Assembly (NCBI GenBank): GCA_002110485.1
Contig: MOWL01000088.1
Location: 930,001 to 994,000 of the forward strand
Length of the DNA stretch: 64,000 bases
From: Emergomyces orientalis
Taxonomy: Eukaryota; Ascomycota; Eurotiomycetes; Onygenales; Ajellomycetaceae
Direction: 5' to 3'
Below the pieces are notes generated by a model that was not told the origin of the DNA, made no database searches, and saw only the letters and a program-made list of their open reading frames with translations. Positions 34,959 through 46,576 of the stretch are shown here, piece after piece. A program made the position numbers and the translations under genes. The stretch's first letter is position 1. Each line of letters starts with the position of its first letter.

Positions 34959-37900
34959 AAGGAGTGCCTTCTATTTGCGTTTTCTTTCTTAATGAGCGAA
35001 GTGATTGGGTCTCCAGTTCGGTGGATTATATGTTTTTCAGTTTGTTCTTTACTTTCCAATGTATATCACCCAATTTTTTTCCCCTACCCCTATCCTCAAT
35101 ATTTCAGGCATCGTAAAGCATTAGAGTCAATGAAAAGAGGGTCACCGACACTAGTTTTGCATTTACCCTTTTGCATCTTCAAGTCGCCTTCTTGCCTCCC
35201 TGATCTGCTTAGTAGGTGTGCACATTCGAAGATACCGAGACGGAGCTTTCGTATCGGAACGGCCATAAGCCTGGCTTTGCAGGCTACAGCATTAGATTCC
35301 GTTTCACTCCTCCATTTGCATCCTCTCTACATCTCAAATCTCTGAGGCATTGACAGCATCTGCGTTCCACCGAGAATTTCCCGCGTAGGGCATGGATAGG
35401 AACACCAATATCCGCCTGAATATGTGATTAATAATAAATGACACGGAGCTTTATGAGGCAAATTTATTCGATGCAGTAATGTATGGTTATATTTGTCAGG
35501 TCTTTTGGATGGCAACAAAAAGAAAGAGGGGAATACAAGCATGACATATAGCCGACGCAAATTTATGTGCTAACGTTGGTTAGGATTTCATGTATATACG
35601 TTATTAATAAATTTTTTTTTTGGTAAAATGGTGGTGTGATGGTCGTTATATTTCCGTCCAAATCTCTGCAGATATTGGCGATAAAACGCGGAAGGGGGTG
35701 AGACAAGGGCAAGGGGCACACCACTACTTGATCTCACCTCCAAGCACTGACAAGTCCCAAAGGCTCATGTTCTGGGGCCTGGTTTCCAGCCACAAAGCCA
35801 GGATCATGTGCCAAGGCATGGTGTCAAATAAGCGAAATTGCCCCCTGGACGGGAGGGGAGGAGTGAACCCGTCCGTACCTGCGTGATTTTAGTAGTCCAG
35901 AGTGCCTAGATTCCACTGGCTTGTTAGGGCATTCCAGCTCTGTGAAAAACAGTGTCGGAAGGTAAGTTTTTTTGACGACCACCTGGTTATATCCTTGTAT
36001 TCTTCTTGGACCCATATGAAATTGTGTGGATATATGAATTGTCTTTCCAACTACCCGTTGCAGGGTAGCAAATCAAATCCATAGAAATCCAACCGCCGCC
36101 AAATGGCCTAGTGGAGTATTTCGAGCTGGACATCACTGATGACTGGCTTGGATCAGCCTTATCCGGATTTTTTTTCTTTTTTTGGGACCCGCGATCTCCT
36201 TAGGCCCCGGGTGCCTATTATTCCATGTTGTTTGCGTGATATTTCTATTTTCATTCGCGTCTTATCACGGATGTCGGTAGCCCACCGTTAGAATCTAGAC
36301 CCTGGCCCAAGCCCCTTGGTGTATGGGGGGGTGAACTGAAAATGTAAGACTCAGCTGGCTTGGGCTCTGCACCTGGGCACTTGTTTGTTTTTGAAAATGA
36401 ATGTACAGTACATTTTCTCAAAGACTCTTTTCGACATGCTTTGATCAACGCAGGGAATACGGGTGGAGCCTTGCTACCATAGGATTTTGAGTTGTTTAGA
36501 CTTAGGAGTAGTTACCCCACCCCAAACGTGTTTTCACGTTGCGGAAGTGCTAGTATTATTAATTGTATTGGTTATAAATGTTAATAATCTCCAGAGCAGG
36601 AAACAACAAACTCGGTAGGCAACTTACCCGTCCATTGATATATCTTTGGTTTGGGATAGTTTCTTATTTCCGTTGTCTCCGCTTGCTGTTTAATCATAGC
36701 TTGGCCTGATATTTTGTGTCCGACCTTCGCGTTCGACTGAACTTCTTCAGCACCTCCATCCCCTGCAGCTCGGTTCTGTAAAAAGTCACCAGGGTAGCAG
36801 TTCTGCTCAATGCTAGGTTTATCAAGAAGGCAAAAGTAAGCTGACAACAGTCCAGCCCTAACTCGAGAGAGAAAAGCCGCAGCGTCCAATAATTGTCATC
36901 CCAGGTTTTCCGGATCCCAGTACTACCATCGAAGGCTGACAGTAAAAATTGATGTAGGAGGCGTCCTTTTTGCACGACTAGAGTGATCCTTCGTAAACCC
37001 TTTTAAGAGTCGATATCATCCTAATTAGGGCATCTCGAATTGTCGCATCTCCACTTTGGGACATTATTAGATTACAGCGTGCTCAAGTCTCTTGTCATTA
37101 TTACCCTTTTGAGAGGCGGGGTGTGCTGCTTGTTGGTGGGGCCACACTAGCCCCATTTTTTGGGGGACTAATGCCAATTTACTCTTTGCCACTCTGGAGC
37201 GGCTGTAAGGCAGATTTCACAGGAGTAGGCAAGCAACACACTGGCCAACGCTTCTAAGGTTTGTCAACCCGGCAATCGTTCCTGAATACGGACGTAAAAT
37301 GATTCGGGTGGTCGGAGTTATAAAGTCCGATGAAATTATTGAATTTGACTAAATCGCGTAGGGTATTAGTATTTACTGGCTGTTGATGAGTCAATGGTAA
37401 TCAATTGTAAACAATGATGTTTGGCCAGGGCCACCTTTTCTGGGTTGGAATGAGGTTGATATTTTGGGATGATTATCGTGATAGAGCGGTCAGCGATCTG
37501 TGGGAATGATATCACGTGATTTTCATCTCTTGAGAGATAATAGTGAGTAAATTGAGTGTATAGCAATTTAACCCCTTAAGTATGGAGTACTCTCATTAGA
37601 GCCAGTGTGTTCCTGAAAGCCTTTGAAACTTCATATTCTTCTAAGTTCAGATATACCAGAAAATAAAATCTTGTTTTCTATTGCAGTAGAGAGCTGGATT
37701 TCCATTGACAAATCAACTATGTATTGCATGAGGCGAACAGGCTGTTACCGAGAAGGTACCAGATAATTTTTTTTTCATGTATATTAATCACACCGTTTTC
37801 GGATGATTAACCCCGCAAAACCATGAAAATGGCAATGTGAGTGCCGATGTTGAAGTAAGCCCTGCCATTGAAACCCTTGTTAGTACTAACTTCCTCAAGC

Positions 37901-40472
37901 TACCGTACGAAAGGTTGCAAAAAATAGGCAATGCATACCCACAATCCAAAGATAAAAAAGCCGCCATCGATTTACGATACCACACGGCCCCTTGAAGCTT
38001 GAGGCACATGAACCTTTGCTTGAGCAATCCATCCATGGATCCATACAGCTCAGGTGTGGCTGTGCTGGGCTAGATCCGCAGTGATCCATGTGGTTGCTCC
38101 CGAGCCCCTATGCACTAGGCTATATTGGGCTAGACGTGTCCCTGCCAAGGCATAGGGCTGACCCGACCAAGGAATCAATGTTCGGCTCGCCAAAGCAGCC
38201 AATCAGCAAAACCTTGTTTCAACCACATATTTTGACACCTTGGAGCTGGCAGTAAAGAATCACAGCGATTACCAATGCTAAAATAGTGAATTAAAAGCAT
38301 GCATCTTGTGTTACAAGCTTCGTAAGGGCTGAAATCACTTCTTTCTCAGGGAAATTCCTTGTCAAATGCCTTATCGCTCCTTCACATCCCCAATACACAA
38401 GAATTCTGTGGTTTGATTGGGCGAAATGGTTAGTGCACCTTGGATGCAACTTCCTTTCATTTTCTTGAGGTGGCAAACTGCATGAGGGCATACAGAGTGG
38501 ATATCCACCTGCATGGAGGATCCGGACGTTCCTTGCCTACTTAGTAATTCATAACTACAATTCTATTTCGTTCCTTATCTGCTGTCCCTGATTCAAGGCT
38601 GTCAGTCTCATTCTTGCAGACAAATTACTTGCAAAGAGGATTGGACAATTCCAGGATGAGCGGGATACCAGGCTGTTCAAATGGATCTGTGAAATATTCC
38701 GAGTATATCATGATAGTCTGCATGGCCAAGATTCCACGTCGTTCGCCACCGTTTCAGTCATTTCTAAGTTACGTCCGTTTTTTTATGGAAATAACAAGCC
38801 GTTGGCCTGTGGCACCGCCGATGAAGGAAATGTACTGCATGTGTGTCCGTCATTTTTCCTGCCGACGTTTTGTTTTGTAGTTTTCTTTGTTTCTATCTAT
38901 ATCTAAGCCCGCCTAAAAATGCAGATGTTTTGAACAACTTCTCCGATTCTAATACTTGGTCGAACTAAAGAAAGGCGGTAAAATCTAACTAATGCATGGC
39001 CGACGGGGCATATTGTGCAAACTTGGAAGCAAGAACTGCGCTGGCCGAACGCCATGTCGGATGTGGTGACGCTGACAGTACCTAACCAGTCTTTTGTAGT
39101 TTTGACCCCAAACAGAACAAGCAATGGCCAACTAGTTAGAACATGCTTCTCTAATAGTTGCTGCAGTGCAGTGCGAAAATTTTGCCGGAAACCTCATAAA
39201 CCTTGTGAGCTTGTCAATGACTCCAGTTTTCCGCTTCCTCTCCGTTGATGCAGGGCCACGAGTGGAATATCCTGACCTTCATAGTATTCTCGAAATTATA
39301 TGCTTTTATGGGTGAACAGTGTTTTCCTCCCTTCGTAGAACTAGAATTTCTCCCAACAGAGACACAGGACAAATATTTGAAGATGTGGGAGCTCTTTCAT
39401 CTTGCCATGTACTGTATCTACATTACACCCATTTTACTCGGTTGTATGGTAATATTGCCTCCAGCTCGGGTTGTTGTACAGTACGTGTAATCTATTTTTC
39501 TGGTCCTGGACACCAACTGGAGAGCATAATCCGTCAACACTACAAAGCTGCAAATCGTGTAACTATTCTTGCTCCATGTTCCCGATCCCCAGGTCGACTC
39601 AGTCTGACACCAGCCTCAATTTGATTACCGGTAAGACGCTGACTCGTGACAGGCCAATATTGTGGCCGCCCGTTGCTATTTCCAGGGCAGCGGATGACAC
39701 TAATCAGGCTGAGATGACAAGGATGCCCCCGCAAGCGTCTTTCATGACCCAATTGAGCATTTTGGCTTGACCTCTCCAGCCTCCTTCTTAGCACGCGCAC
39801 TACCGAAATACCCGATACCCTGCGGACCGTTCTTGGTAGAACCATATCATATTATTATGTGCGCTCTGGTCTGTATGTGCCCAGTAAGGTATGGGCTTGT
39901 TCTCGTAGGCGTGGTTTCTTGGCACCAGTACCACGTTTTATTACCGATAGCTAACTAGTGGTAAATGAAAACGAAACAGCCACACTTCCACATCGTGGGT
40001 AACCAGCTAATGATACTAACAAAAGCACGCACCGAAAGCCCTACATGTGGATTTGGCTGAAGGGTGGCATCCCTCCCTGCGCAGGCACTTTGACCCCTCC
40101 TGGTAACAGCATTTCACCATTTCAACATGAACTGGCTTGGCTTGAGCGCTATTTTCGGGTACGTCCGCTGTGCAGGTGACGACTAGCAGATTTGCAGGAT
40201 GTTTGCTTGTTACCCGTCTGTCGAGGATCAATCAGTTCGGAGGCCAAGTCGGCCGTTTCCCATCCACTTTTGTACGGTAATTTTCACCCCTCAGGCGGAG
40301 CAAGATGCAGCAGAGGATCGGTCCGCGCACTCCAAGCCCTGGAGATGGCCCAGATGATTTTGTGCCCTTTCTGCTCTAGACCGATTACGACTCGCGTCTG
40401 CTTATCCTATCCCTCTCCCTGCCCTAGGCTTCCACCCCGCTAATAGATGCCTTGGGTATACTCACAATTGAC
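34959..40472. other. Gene-poor region
   Basis: I find no supportable gene in 5.5 kb. Possible remnants are: a minus stretch 38036-37790 that reads as two exons around an intron-like TACTAAC...GGCAG; and a plus frame of about 95 codons at 38600-38885 (KRIGQFQDERDTRLFKWICE...). The palindrome ATGTACAGTACAT recurs at 36401-36413 and ATCACGTGAT occurs near 37511. No transposon termini or reverse transcriptase motifs are seen. Confidence 0.45.
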
Positions 40473-40479
40473 TATATAT
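40473..40479 (+). promoter_or_regulatory. TATA-like element upstream of the small Cys/His protein gene
   Basis: TATATAT lies about 405 bp before the ATG at 40884 and is followed by a CT-rich, leader-like segment, so it plausibly marks the promoter. Confidence 0.4.
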
Positions 40480-40883
40480 CACGCAGTTTGTCACCCGTTA
40501 CGCATTATTTCTTCTCATATCATTCCCCTTCACATCCATTCATTCTTTGAAATAGAATATCGTTCTACTGTTTAATATCTTTTATCGTTTCCTAGCTGTT
40601 CTTCTTGTCTTGTTTCTTTGGCGCTGTTTTTCTTCTCCTTTGGGTGTCTGCAACTACGCCAGTTTCCAAACAAAATCCCAGTACTCTGCTGCATTGCATA
40701 TCTTAGTCGCATACCCTGCTGCAGCCGTCGAGAGCTTGAGCATCGAATTGTTTCCACTGTGCCGCAAAAATTCGATCATTCCTTCCTTTGTCTATACCTC
40801 ATTGCATATCGCCGCATCCCCATATTCATTGTGGACACAACAGTTGACAAAAGACAAAGAGAAAACGGGTACATTTCAGAAAA

Positions 40884-41120
40884 ATGTGCTACCAGGTTGT
40901 TGAAAGATACTCAGTCTGCCGCTGCCTCTATCATCGCCATGCGATTGACCCGTGTCAAGCATATGGTCAACGTGGCCATGTAGTGCAGGAGAAGACAGTC
41001 CTTGTTGGCTACGCATGCACAATCCATTCAGCGCGGAGAACGGATTCCCACACCCACCCAAAACCTTCCATGAACTGGCCTGATTCTGGTTACTCCAGCG
41101 GCAAGGGACCATTTCCTTAA
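40884..41120 (+). CDS. Small conserved Cys/His-rich fungal protein, 78 aa
   Basis: A single exon with an ATG start and TAA stop. The N-terminal 48 residues hold a dense Cys/His pattern: C2, C12, C14, H17, H19, C24, H32, C45 and H48 within MCYQVVERYSVCRC, LYHRHAIDPCQAYGQRG and VGYACTIHS. I recognise this pattern, from memory, in short uncharacterised ascomycete proteins, where the Y-x-C-x-x-H-S end and the C-terminal DSGYSSG are also common. The spacing suggests metal binding, but this is inference and no function is known to me. The gene stands alone in a gene-poor region, with a 400-bp CT-rich leader after a TATA element and a T-rich downstream flank. Confidence 0.7.
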   Translation: MCYQVVERYSVCRCLYHRHAIDPCQAYGQRGHVVQEKTVLVGYACTIHSARRTDSHTHPKPSMNWPDSGYSSGKGPFP

Positions 41121-43360
41121 AGCCTGGTCTCTCTCGGGCAGCAATGTTCGAGCAAGCTGGAAGTTGGAAGCGGGAAGTTAGAGATAGCAATACCTGCCGC
41201 GGAAGAAACCTCGAAACCAATACGTCGCCCGTTGGGGATCTAGTATCCTCCAGCTTGAAGTCTTACTAGAGCTTGCTAGAGTGATTTGCGCTGTGCGTTA
41301 TCGCTTTGAACAACTCTAGACTAACTCTAATATCGGCCCCCTCTATTCTACAGTCTCAAAAAGAGGTTATTTCGATCCTTATTTTCCAATCCGCGCTTTG
41401 GAGGAACGCCGGCTGTTCCCTCTATAATTACACTGCCAACTTCCACGTGGACCTTCTATTTTCAACCACCCCCCTTTCTCGATCCAAAATTCGGTGAAAT
41501 GCGTTGCAATAATCAATGACTTTCGCCAGAGTTCTGTCGACTGGCTCGACTGCTAATCCTCACGCCTCACGATAAATTCCGATGACTTTCTTGTTTACAT
41601 CTCGTTTCCGTATCATCTCGCTACTTAACCGTCAATTTTATTTTCCTTTTCCTTTGCTTTTCGGTTTGTTCTTGTAACTTCCAGGGCATACGTTGCTCCC
41701 GGAGAGCCGCCGTATAACTCCTCTTTTTCTTACTTTTCAACCTAGTTTATTTTCTGTCATTGTTCATCTGTTATGTTTAGCTAGATTTGATTTTGGTTTG
41801 TTCCTTTTACATTGGTTTCCGTTTACATTGTTTTCCAAAACGCAAAGCATACAAAGATGCAGTGGCGATGGGTTGATGGACGAGAGAAGGAGTATGACTG
41901 CAAACCACCTACGATATCTCCTTGCCGGTCGAGGGGTATAGCAACTATTCCTCTCTGTCTAATTTTTCGCCTATTTTGTCATTAAATACGCGCAACGCAA
42001 CGAGTCAACGAAGTAAAACGGCAACATGGAATGTCTGAAATGCATGAGAGGAAAGGCAGCAACCGAAAAGCTTTGATTCTGGGGACTTGCTCTTGTTTAC
42101 TTTTTAACACTATCTCCTGTTTCTATTTTTTGTCTTTTTTTTCTTTTTCCTGCTTATTTAATCTGTAATAATCCTGTTATGTTCTATTAATTTTCCCTTT
42201 TCTTTCTTTTCTTCTCTTTCTATGTTTGGTACCACCTCCCGACTTACTCCTCTATTGAACCTCATACTCTAGCGCAGGCGCGCGAGTAGTTCCCGTCCTC
42301 CCTCCACAACTTGGCATTGACTGTCACTTATAGTTCGGTGCGGCTGGTTACGTACAAGTCCCATGATCCCAGGCAAGGCCTGGCGTCAATTGGCTTAAAT
42401 CACTGGCTGGATATTGGGGTCTGAAGGCTTAGTCCCACGGCGAAATATTCCAGGCGCTGGAAGAGTGCGAAGGAACGTGTATGTGTGTACGAAAGAAAGG
42501 TCCCGGTTTGACCCTCTTTCGTTGATTCTCCCGTGGCGAAAATGGACCTAGTTGATAGTGTGGCTTGAGTTCTTTTCGTTCTTACGCTGGCTGTGAGAAG
42601 GCTATGGGGTGAAAACATTTTTCTTTTCGTTTCCATTGTTGTTATGATAGGCAAGGCGAGTCGTTCAAACAGAGACGGAGCATTTATTTAAATATAGACA
42701 TGCCTGTATATTATATAATAAACTTAACTACAGTTCTTTTTTAGTTTCGAACTCAACCATTCGTCCACATCCTTGAATTTAATTATAGACTTAGTGTGTA
42801 TTTTTGTTACTAGAGACTTTAATGCTTTGGCATCTGCGATCCTGCTGGACATTACGAGCTGGCTAGTGAATTTCATGAACATGTGATGTGATATTTTATT
42901 TTCTCACCACTTTAGTAAGAATGCATTCTCCGGCTTGACAGAGGGCCCCCTACAAAGATAAAGGAGAAAATGATCAGAAAGTATACGGAGGCTGATGGAG
43001 AGACAAGGATAAAGATTGGTGCTTGAAACTTCTGTACCCCAGATGATACTATTCTTGAACAAGCCGCACAGCACAGAGTTTTTACAATCCGATTAATAAG
43101 AATGAAGCAATCGACTCGTCCCTCAAGTAGTATATTCATTTCAACTAGAACTTGGTTTTGTTTCCTTTTCAAACCATTCGAATAGATTGGAACACCATGC
43201 AATACTGAAAGGCCCATATTTCAGTCCAATCTTCCCATTTTGGTCAGGCATTTTTGTCGAAGAATTGCCAATGTCCATCAGTAGCCTCACCCGATGAACG
43301 CGAGGTTAGCCAAGAGATGCATCAGACCGCCGCCAAAACCGCTGTGTATCAACTTAGAGA

Positions 43361-43377
43361 CCCTTAGTCACTAAGGG
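43361..43377. repeat. Palindrome CCCTTAGT-C-ACTAAGGG
   Basis: The 8-bp arms are exact reverse complements around a single C. The core TTAGTCA resembles an AP-1/Yap-type half site. Confidence 0.85.
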
Positions 43378-43409
43378 CGTCCTTTTTGGTGTAGTGGTTA
43401 AAAACCTCA

Positions 43410-43429
43410 CAAGATGCCATGGCATCTTG
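43410..43429. repeat. Perfect 20-bp palindrome CAAGATGCCATGGCATCTTG
   Basis: All 20 bases read the same on both strands with no spacer. It starts 32 bp after the palindrome at 43361-43377. Confidence 0.9.
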
Positions 43430-44019
43430 CTAATTTAGAATGTCACTCTTTGGCGTACTATTATCAACAACCGTATCCTAGAAACCTACGACACGCGGGT
43501 TGAAAGACAAGCTTGAATTTTAGGCAGCGTGGGTTATATTTCATAATGCAATTGATGTCTTCAATCTGTAAAATTAGCCTTGAATTCCGTAATTGTGAAT
43601 TTGCTTTGGGAACGTGACTTCCAAATTCAGCAGAAAAGTTCATAATCTGCTCTATGGTGTATTTCTAGAGATAGACCACCGAAAAAAATTTGCGTATCTG
43701 CCCAGTTCGCACAAAAATAGTGGTTGATGGTCATTATCCGAATATGAACTTCTAGCCCTCCAGGGCTATCGATAGCATTGAGCAGGGCAGAAAAAGATAT
43801 CCTTCCTGACGCGTTTTCTGGCCGAATCCAGCTGGATATCTTCCCTCCACATGGCTGAAAGCGATGCGCAGGTGCAAAATTGCCCTCTCATTCGCCCCAA
43901 AAATTCCATATCTGCTACCTTATACGTGTTTCACCCTGGGTTGAAGATCCGTTACGACCGAAAGCCCATCCTCTTGGGGGCATAATTTCCGAGGTTCCTC
44001 TAACTCTGGTAAACCCCAA

Positions 44020-45279
44020 TCACCACCCTCTCAGAAACCTCATCGTCGCCCTTTCCTCTGGCCAGAAGACAAGTATTGCGCGAAATATAGAGGATATCTG
44101 TGTTATCCCCCTCGCCAAAGGAACCCGTGCCCTCTTTCCATCATGCAACCTGTATATCCTCTCCGGAAGAACACCAAGGAAGGGTAACGCACTCCAGGCC
44201 TTTGGCTGACCTTTTTTCTCAAATACCTGTGGCGTGCCTCCTGCGTGTGCCGCCATTCGGGTGGTGGAAGCGATGATAGCCCAAGGGTATCAATCTTCTG
44301 AGAGGTGAACTCATCATGCATCGCAAGTGTACCATCAAAAAGAAATTACGTCCCAAGAATGAACCAGATGGAACAGGCCAGAGTTCAAGTAACAGATGTA
44401 GACAAGAGAGGTTTTCTCAGGTGCAAAACAGGTCCCAGATGACAAAATGAAAGAGAAACATGACAATCATCAGACCACTGCTGAATGACTGAAGAGAGAG
44501 CTTCATCAAAGTCACAGAGCAGAAGTTAAGCCTCGCAAGATGAGATAGGATTTGCACCCTTCTCTAATAATACTGATATAAATCCATATGAAGAAGCTTT
44601 CCATCAAGATAGATAACCTTCTCCGTGCAAAGCTCATTGAACTTTTGTGATACCGTTCAGAAATGAATTGATCAAAGATGGATGGCAGACGAGGGAAGAA
44701 CATTTCAAAGGTGGTATGCCTATGTTTTAACAGGGTAAAAATATTATTCTATAATGACTCCGCAAGGGGCATTAACAAATTTACCTCCTCAGACATATCC
44801 TTTTGAATGTGTATATTCCACAGCCAAAATCAACTATGCAACCAAAACACGCGTAGCTTCAACTGTAAAACAATAGCAGAATTTTACAGCAGCCACACAG
44901 CTACGAGCTGGAGGTGTCGCATGGCATCTATACGATCCGCTGGCGCGTTGAAGTTCGAATTGATCTTTAATTTATAGGTACCATCGCGCGGCATAGAAGA
45001 TTACGCAGAGAGTGGGTGAGGGAATCAGGCTGGGAATTCGTCGGAGAATGTATAGTTTCAACCTCATGAAGAGATCCATCCGCAGTAGTGTTTTTGATAG
45101 CAGCATTGGCTGAACGTTGCCTATCGAGTGGAAGCTAGATGGAGGAATATGTTCCATAACCTAGTTTATGAACAACTCGATACCGATCTATGAGCACATC
45201 CACGAAAATGAATTGGATGACAACCGCCGGGTTGATACCTTTCTAACTTTTCCACACCATCAATCCAGCGGTAAGACAT
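44020..45279 (-). pseudogene. Decayed SRPK-like serine/threonine protein kinase
   Basis: Reading the minus strand, kinase blocks appear in the right order but in different frames with stops. The start MSYRWIDGVEKLERYQPGG is followed by a frameshift, then DRYRVVHKLGYGTYS (Gly-rich loop). Next come an in-frame TAG where Trp is expected, DRQRSANAAI (around the Lys strand), DQFELQRASGSYRCHATPPA, a TAG where Gln is expected, AVEYTHSKGYV with the catalytic HGD lost, LPSIFDQFISERYHKSS, YLDGKLLH, a degraded DFG region, HDEFTSQKIDTLG, LPPPEWRHTQEARHRY and lastly ISSIFRAILVFWPEERATM to a TGA at 44022-44020. This is the layout of fungal SRPK-related kinases, which phosphorylate SR-type proteins and are often expanded in filamentous fungi. 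Multiple lesions, including the catalytic loop, make it non-functional. Confidence 0.85.
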
Positions 45280-46576
45280 GTTGAAGTTATAAACTGCATT
45301 GAACATTAAACCGCCAAGGAAACAACCTGGCGCAGAGGGCGATTTAGAGAATGGGCGAGAAGAGGTATTCGTTGGCAAGAGGAAACAAGGTTGAAATTCA
45401 GAGGTAGCATCTATTTCATGACGACGATTATTTTGGCGACATCATTTATGGGGGATGGTGAAGAGGAGAGACTGCGTGATCGCAGCATGTTAAACCTCTC
45501 TACTCGATCTTTTAGAAACAAAGGCTGAGCTGGAAATAAGGCTCCCCCTTTCCAGGTGAAACGCACGATGGGGCCACAATGGGGAGGGTTCACAGATGTT
45601 ATTTAAATGTTGGCGAGGACAGAAGAACAATATAGAACATTGAGGGGGTAGCAGCGCGTTTTTATATCGTTACGTAGGCTGGGGGGGCATGGCGCCTTAT
45701 CTGCGGGCCGCGCTAACTCTGGGCCAGTTCCAAGCCTGGAGACTCCCTTGGTCACCCGTGGGCACTCCGGAGAATTCTACGAAACAGAGGCCGAACTACT
45801 CCGTATGCAAAGATACATTCCGAGAGGCTAATGGCTTTATAGGCTCCACAACACGTGGATATCTGACATTGAGAGCCAAGTTGCCGATGTACCGTAGTTA
45901 CATGTACCGACCCCAAGAGCCCCGAGTTAAACTTGGAAGCAGCAGCTGTTCTGAGTAAAGCAGTCTCCAGGAATAAACGGTCCGTACCGAATGGATTAAT
46001 AAATAATTACCGAGATGGAAACAGATGCATATCTCCAAAGCGCATCTTACTCTTATCACCCAACAATGCGGCTCCACATTTGATTGGCCTTGAGATCTGG
46101 GAAAATCTCAGCAGTCCTGTCAATAAATGGGGCTAAAGCTCGCTTGGGCATGCTGCCAAAATGATCAGTCCAATCCCAGCCTTGCGATCCCATCGTTTAG
46201 CAGGCTTAATGGTTTTGGTGCTGATGCTCATTCGCCGCCATTGTGAGCCCCACCAAAAGGAGACTGTGATGGCGCCAGGACGCCAACGACTGACAACGAG
46301 GAAGACAACCCTCAGGAAAACACTTTTAACTTTCGCGATCGATGTCCATCTCCCTCTCGGACCCCCACGCTGAGATCTCATCAAGAGAATTGGAACACCA
46401 GAGGTGTTGAGATACAACGACCATATCCAAATACCGCTGTTGGCCGTAACCGAGCGCCCGGTTCATAATTAGCGACAACTGGAGAAGCTTCGATAGGGGG
46501 CAAAAAACGTGTCTCCTCCACTGCGCCTGTCTTCGGTTAATTGCATTAGTTATCTCCATCCTGTTTCGGAATCACA
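45280..46576. other. Intergenic kinase relic - Zn2Cys6 gene
   Basis: It contains the upstream flank of the kinase relic and the promoter of the transcription factor gene. An ATG frame of 89 codons at 45689-45958 is not recognisable. No TATA box is clear. Confidence 0.4.

Larger units (their letters stand above)
41121..44019. other. 3' flank of the small gene, then gene-poor DNA
   Basis: 41.2-42.25 kb is T/CT-rich and could be the 3' untranslated part of the small gene or a non-coding transcript. Beyond it I see no gene. Two perfect palindromes lie close together at 43361-43377 and 43410-43429. Confidence 0.45.

Noticed and set aside
36581..36975. Overlapping minus frames of about 100 codons
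   Set aside because: Composition is not protein-like throughout, there is no family match and no splice pattern.
39245..39770. Plus-strand frames near 39.2-39.8 kb
   Set aside because: Three frames are open in turn with no consistent motif, so I treat them as chance.
43380..43440. tRNA-like segment (GGTGTAGTGGTTA resembles an A-box)
   Set aside because: No B-box (GGTTCRANNCC) or acceptor pairing follows at the right distance, so it is not a tRNA gene.
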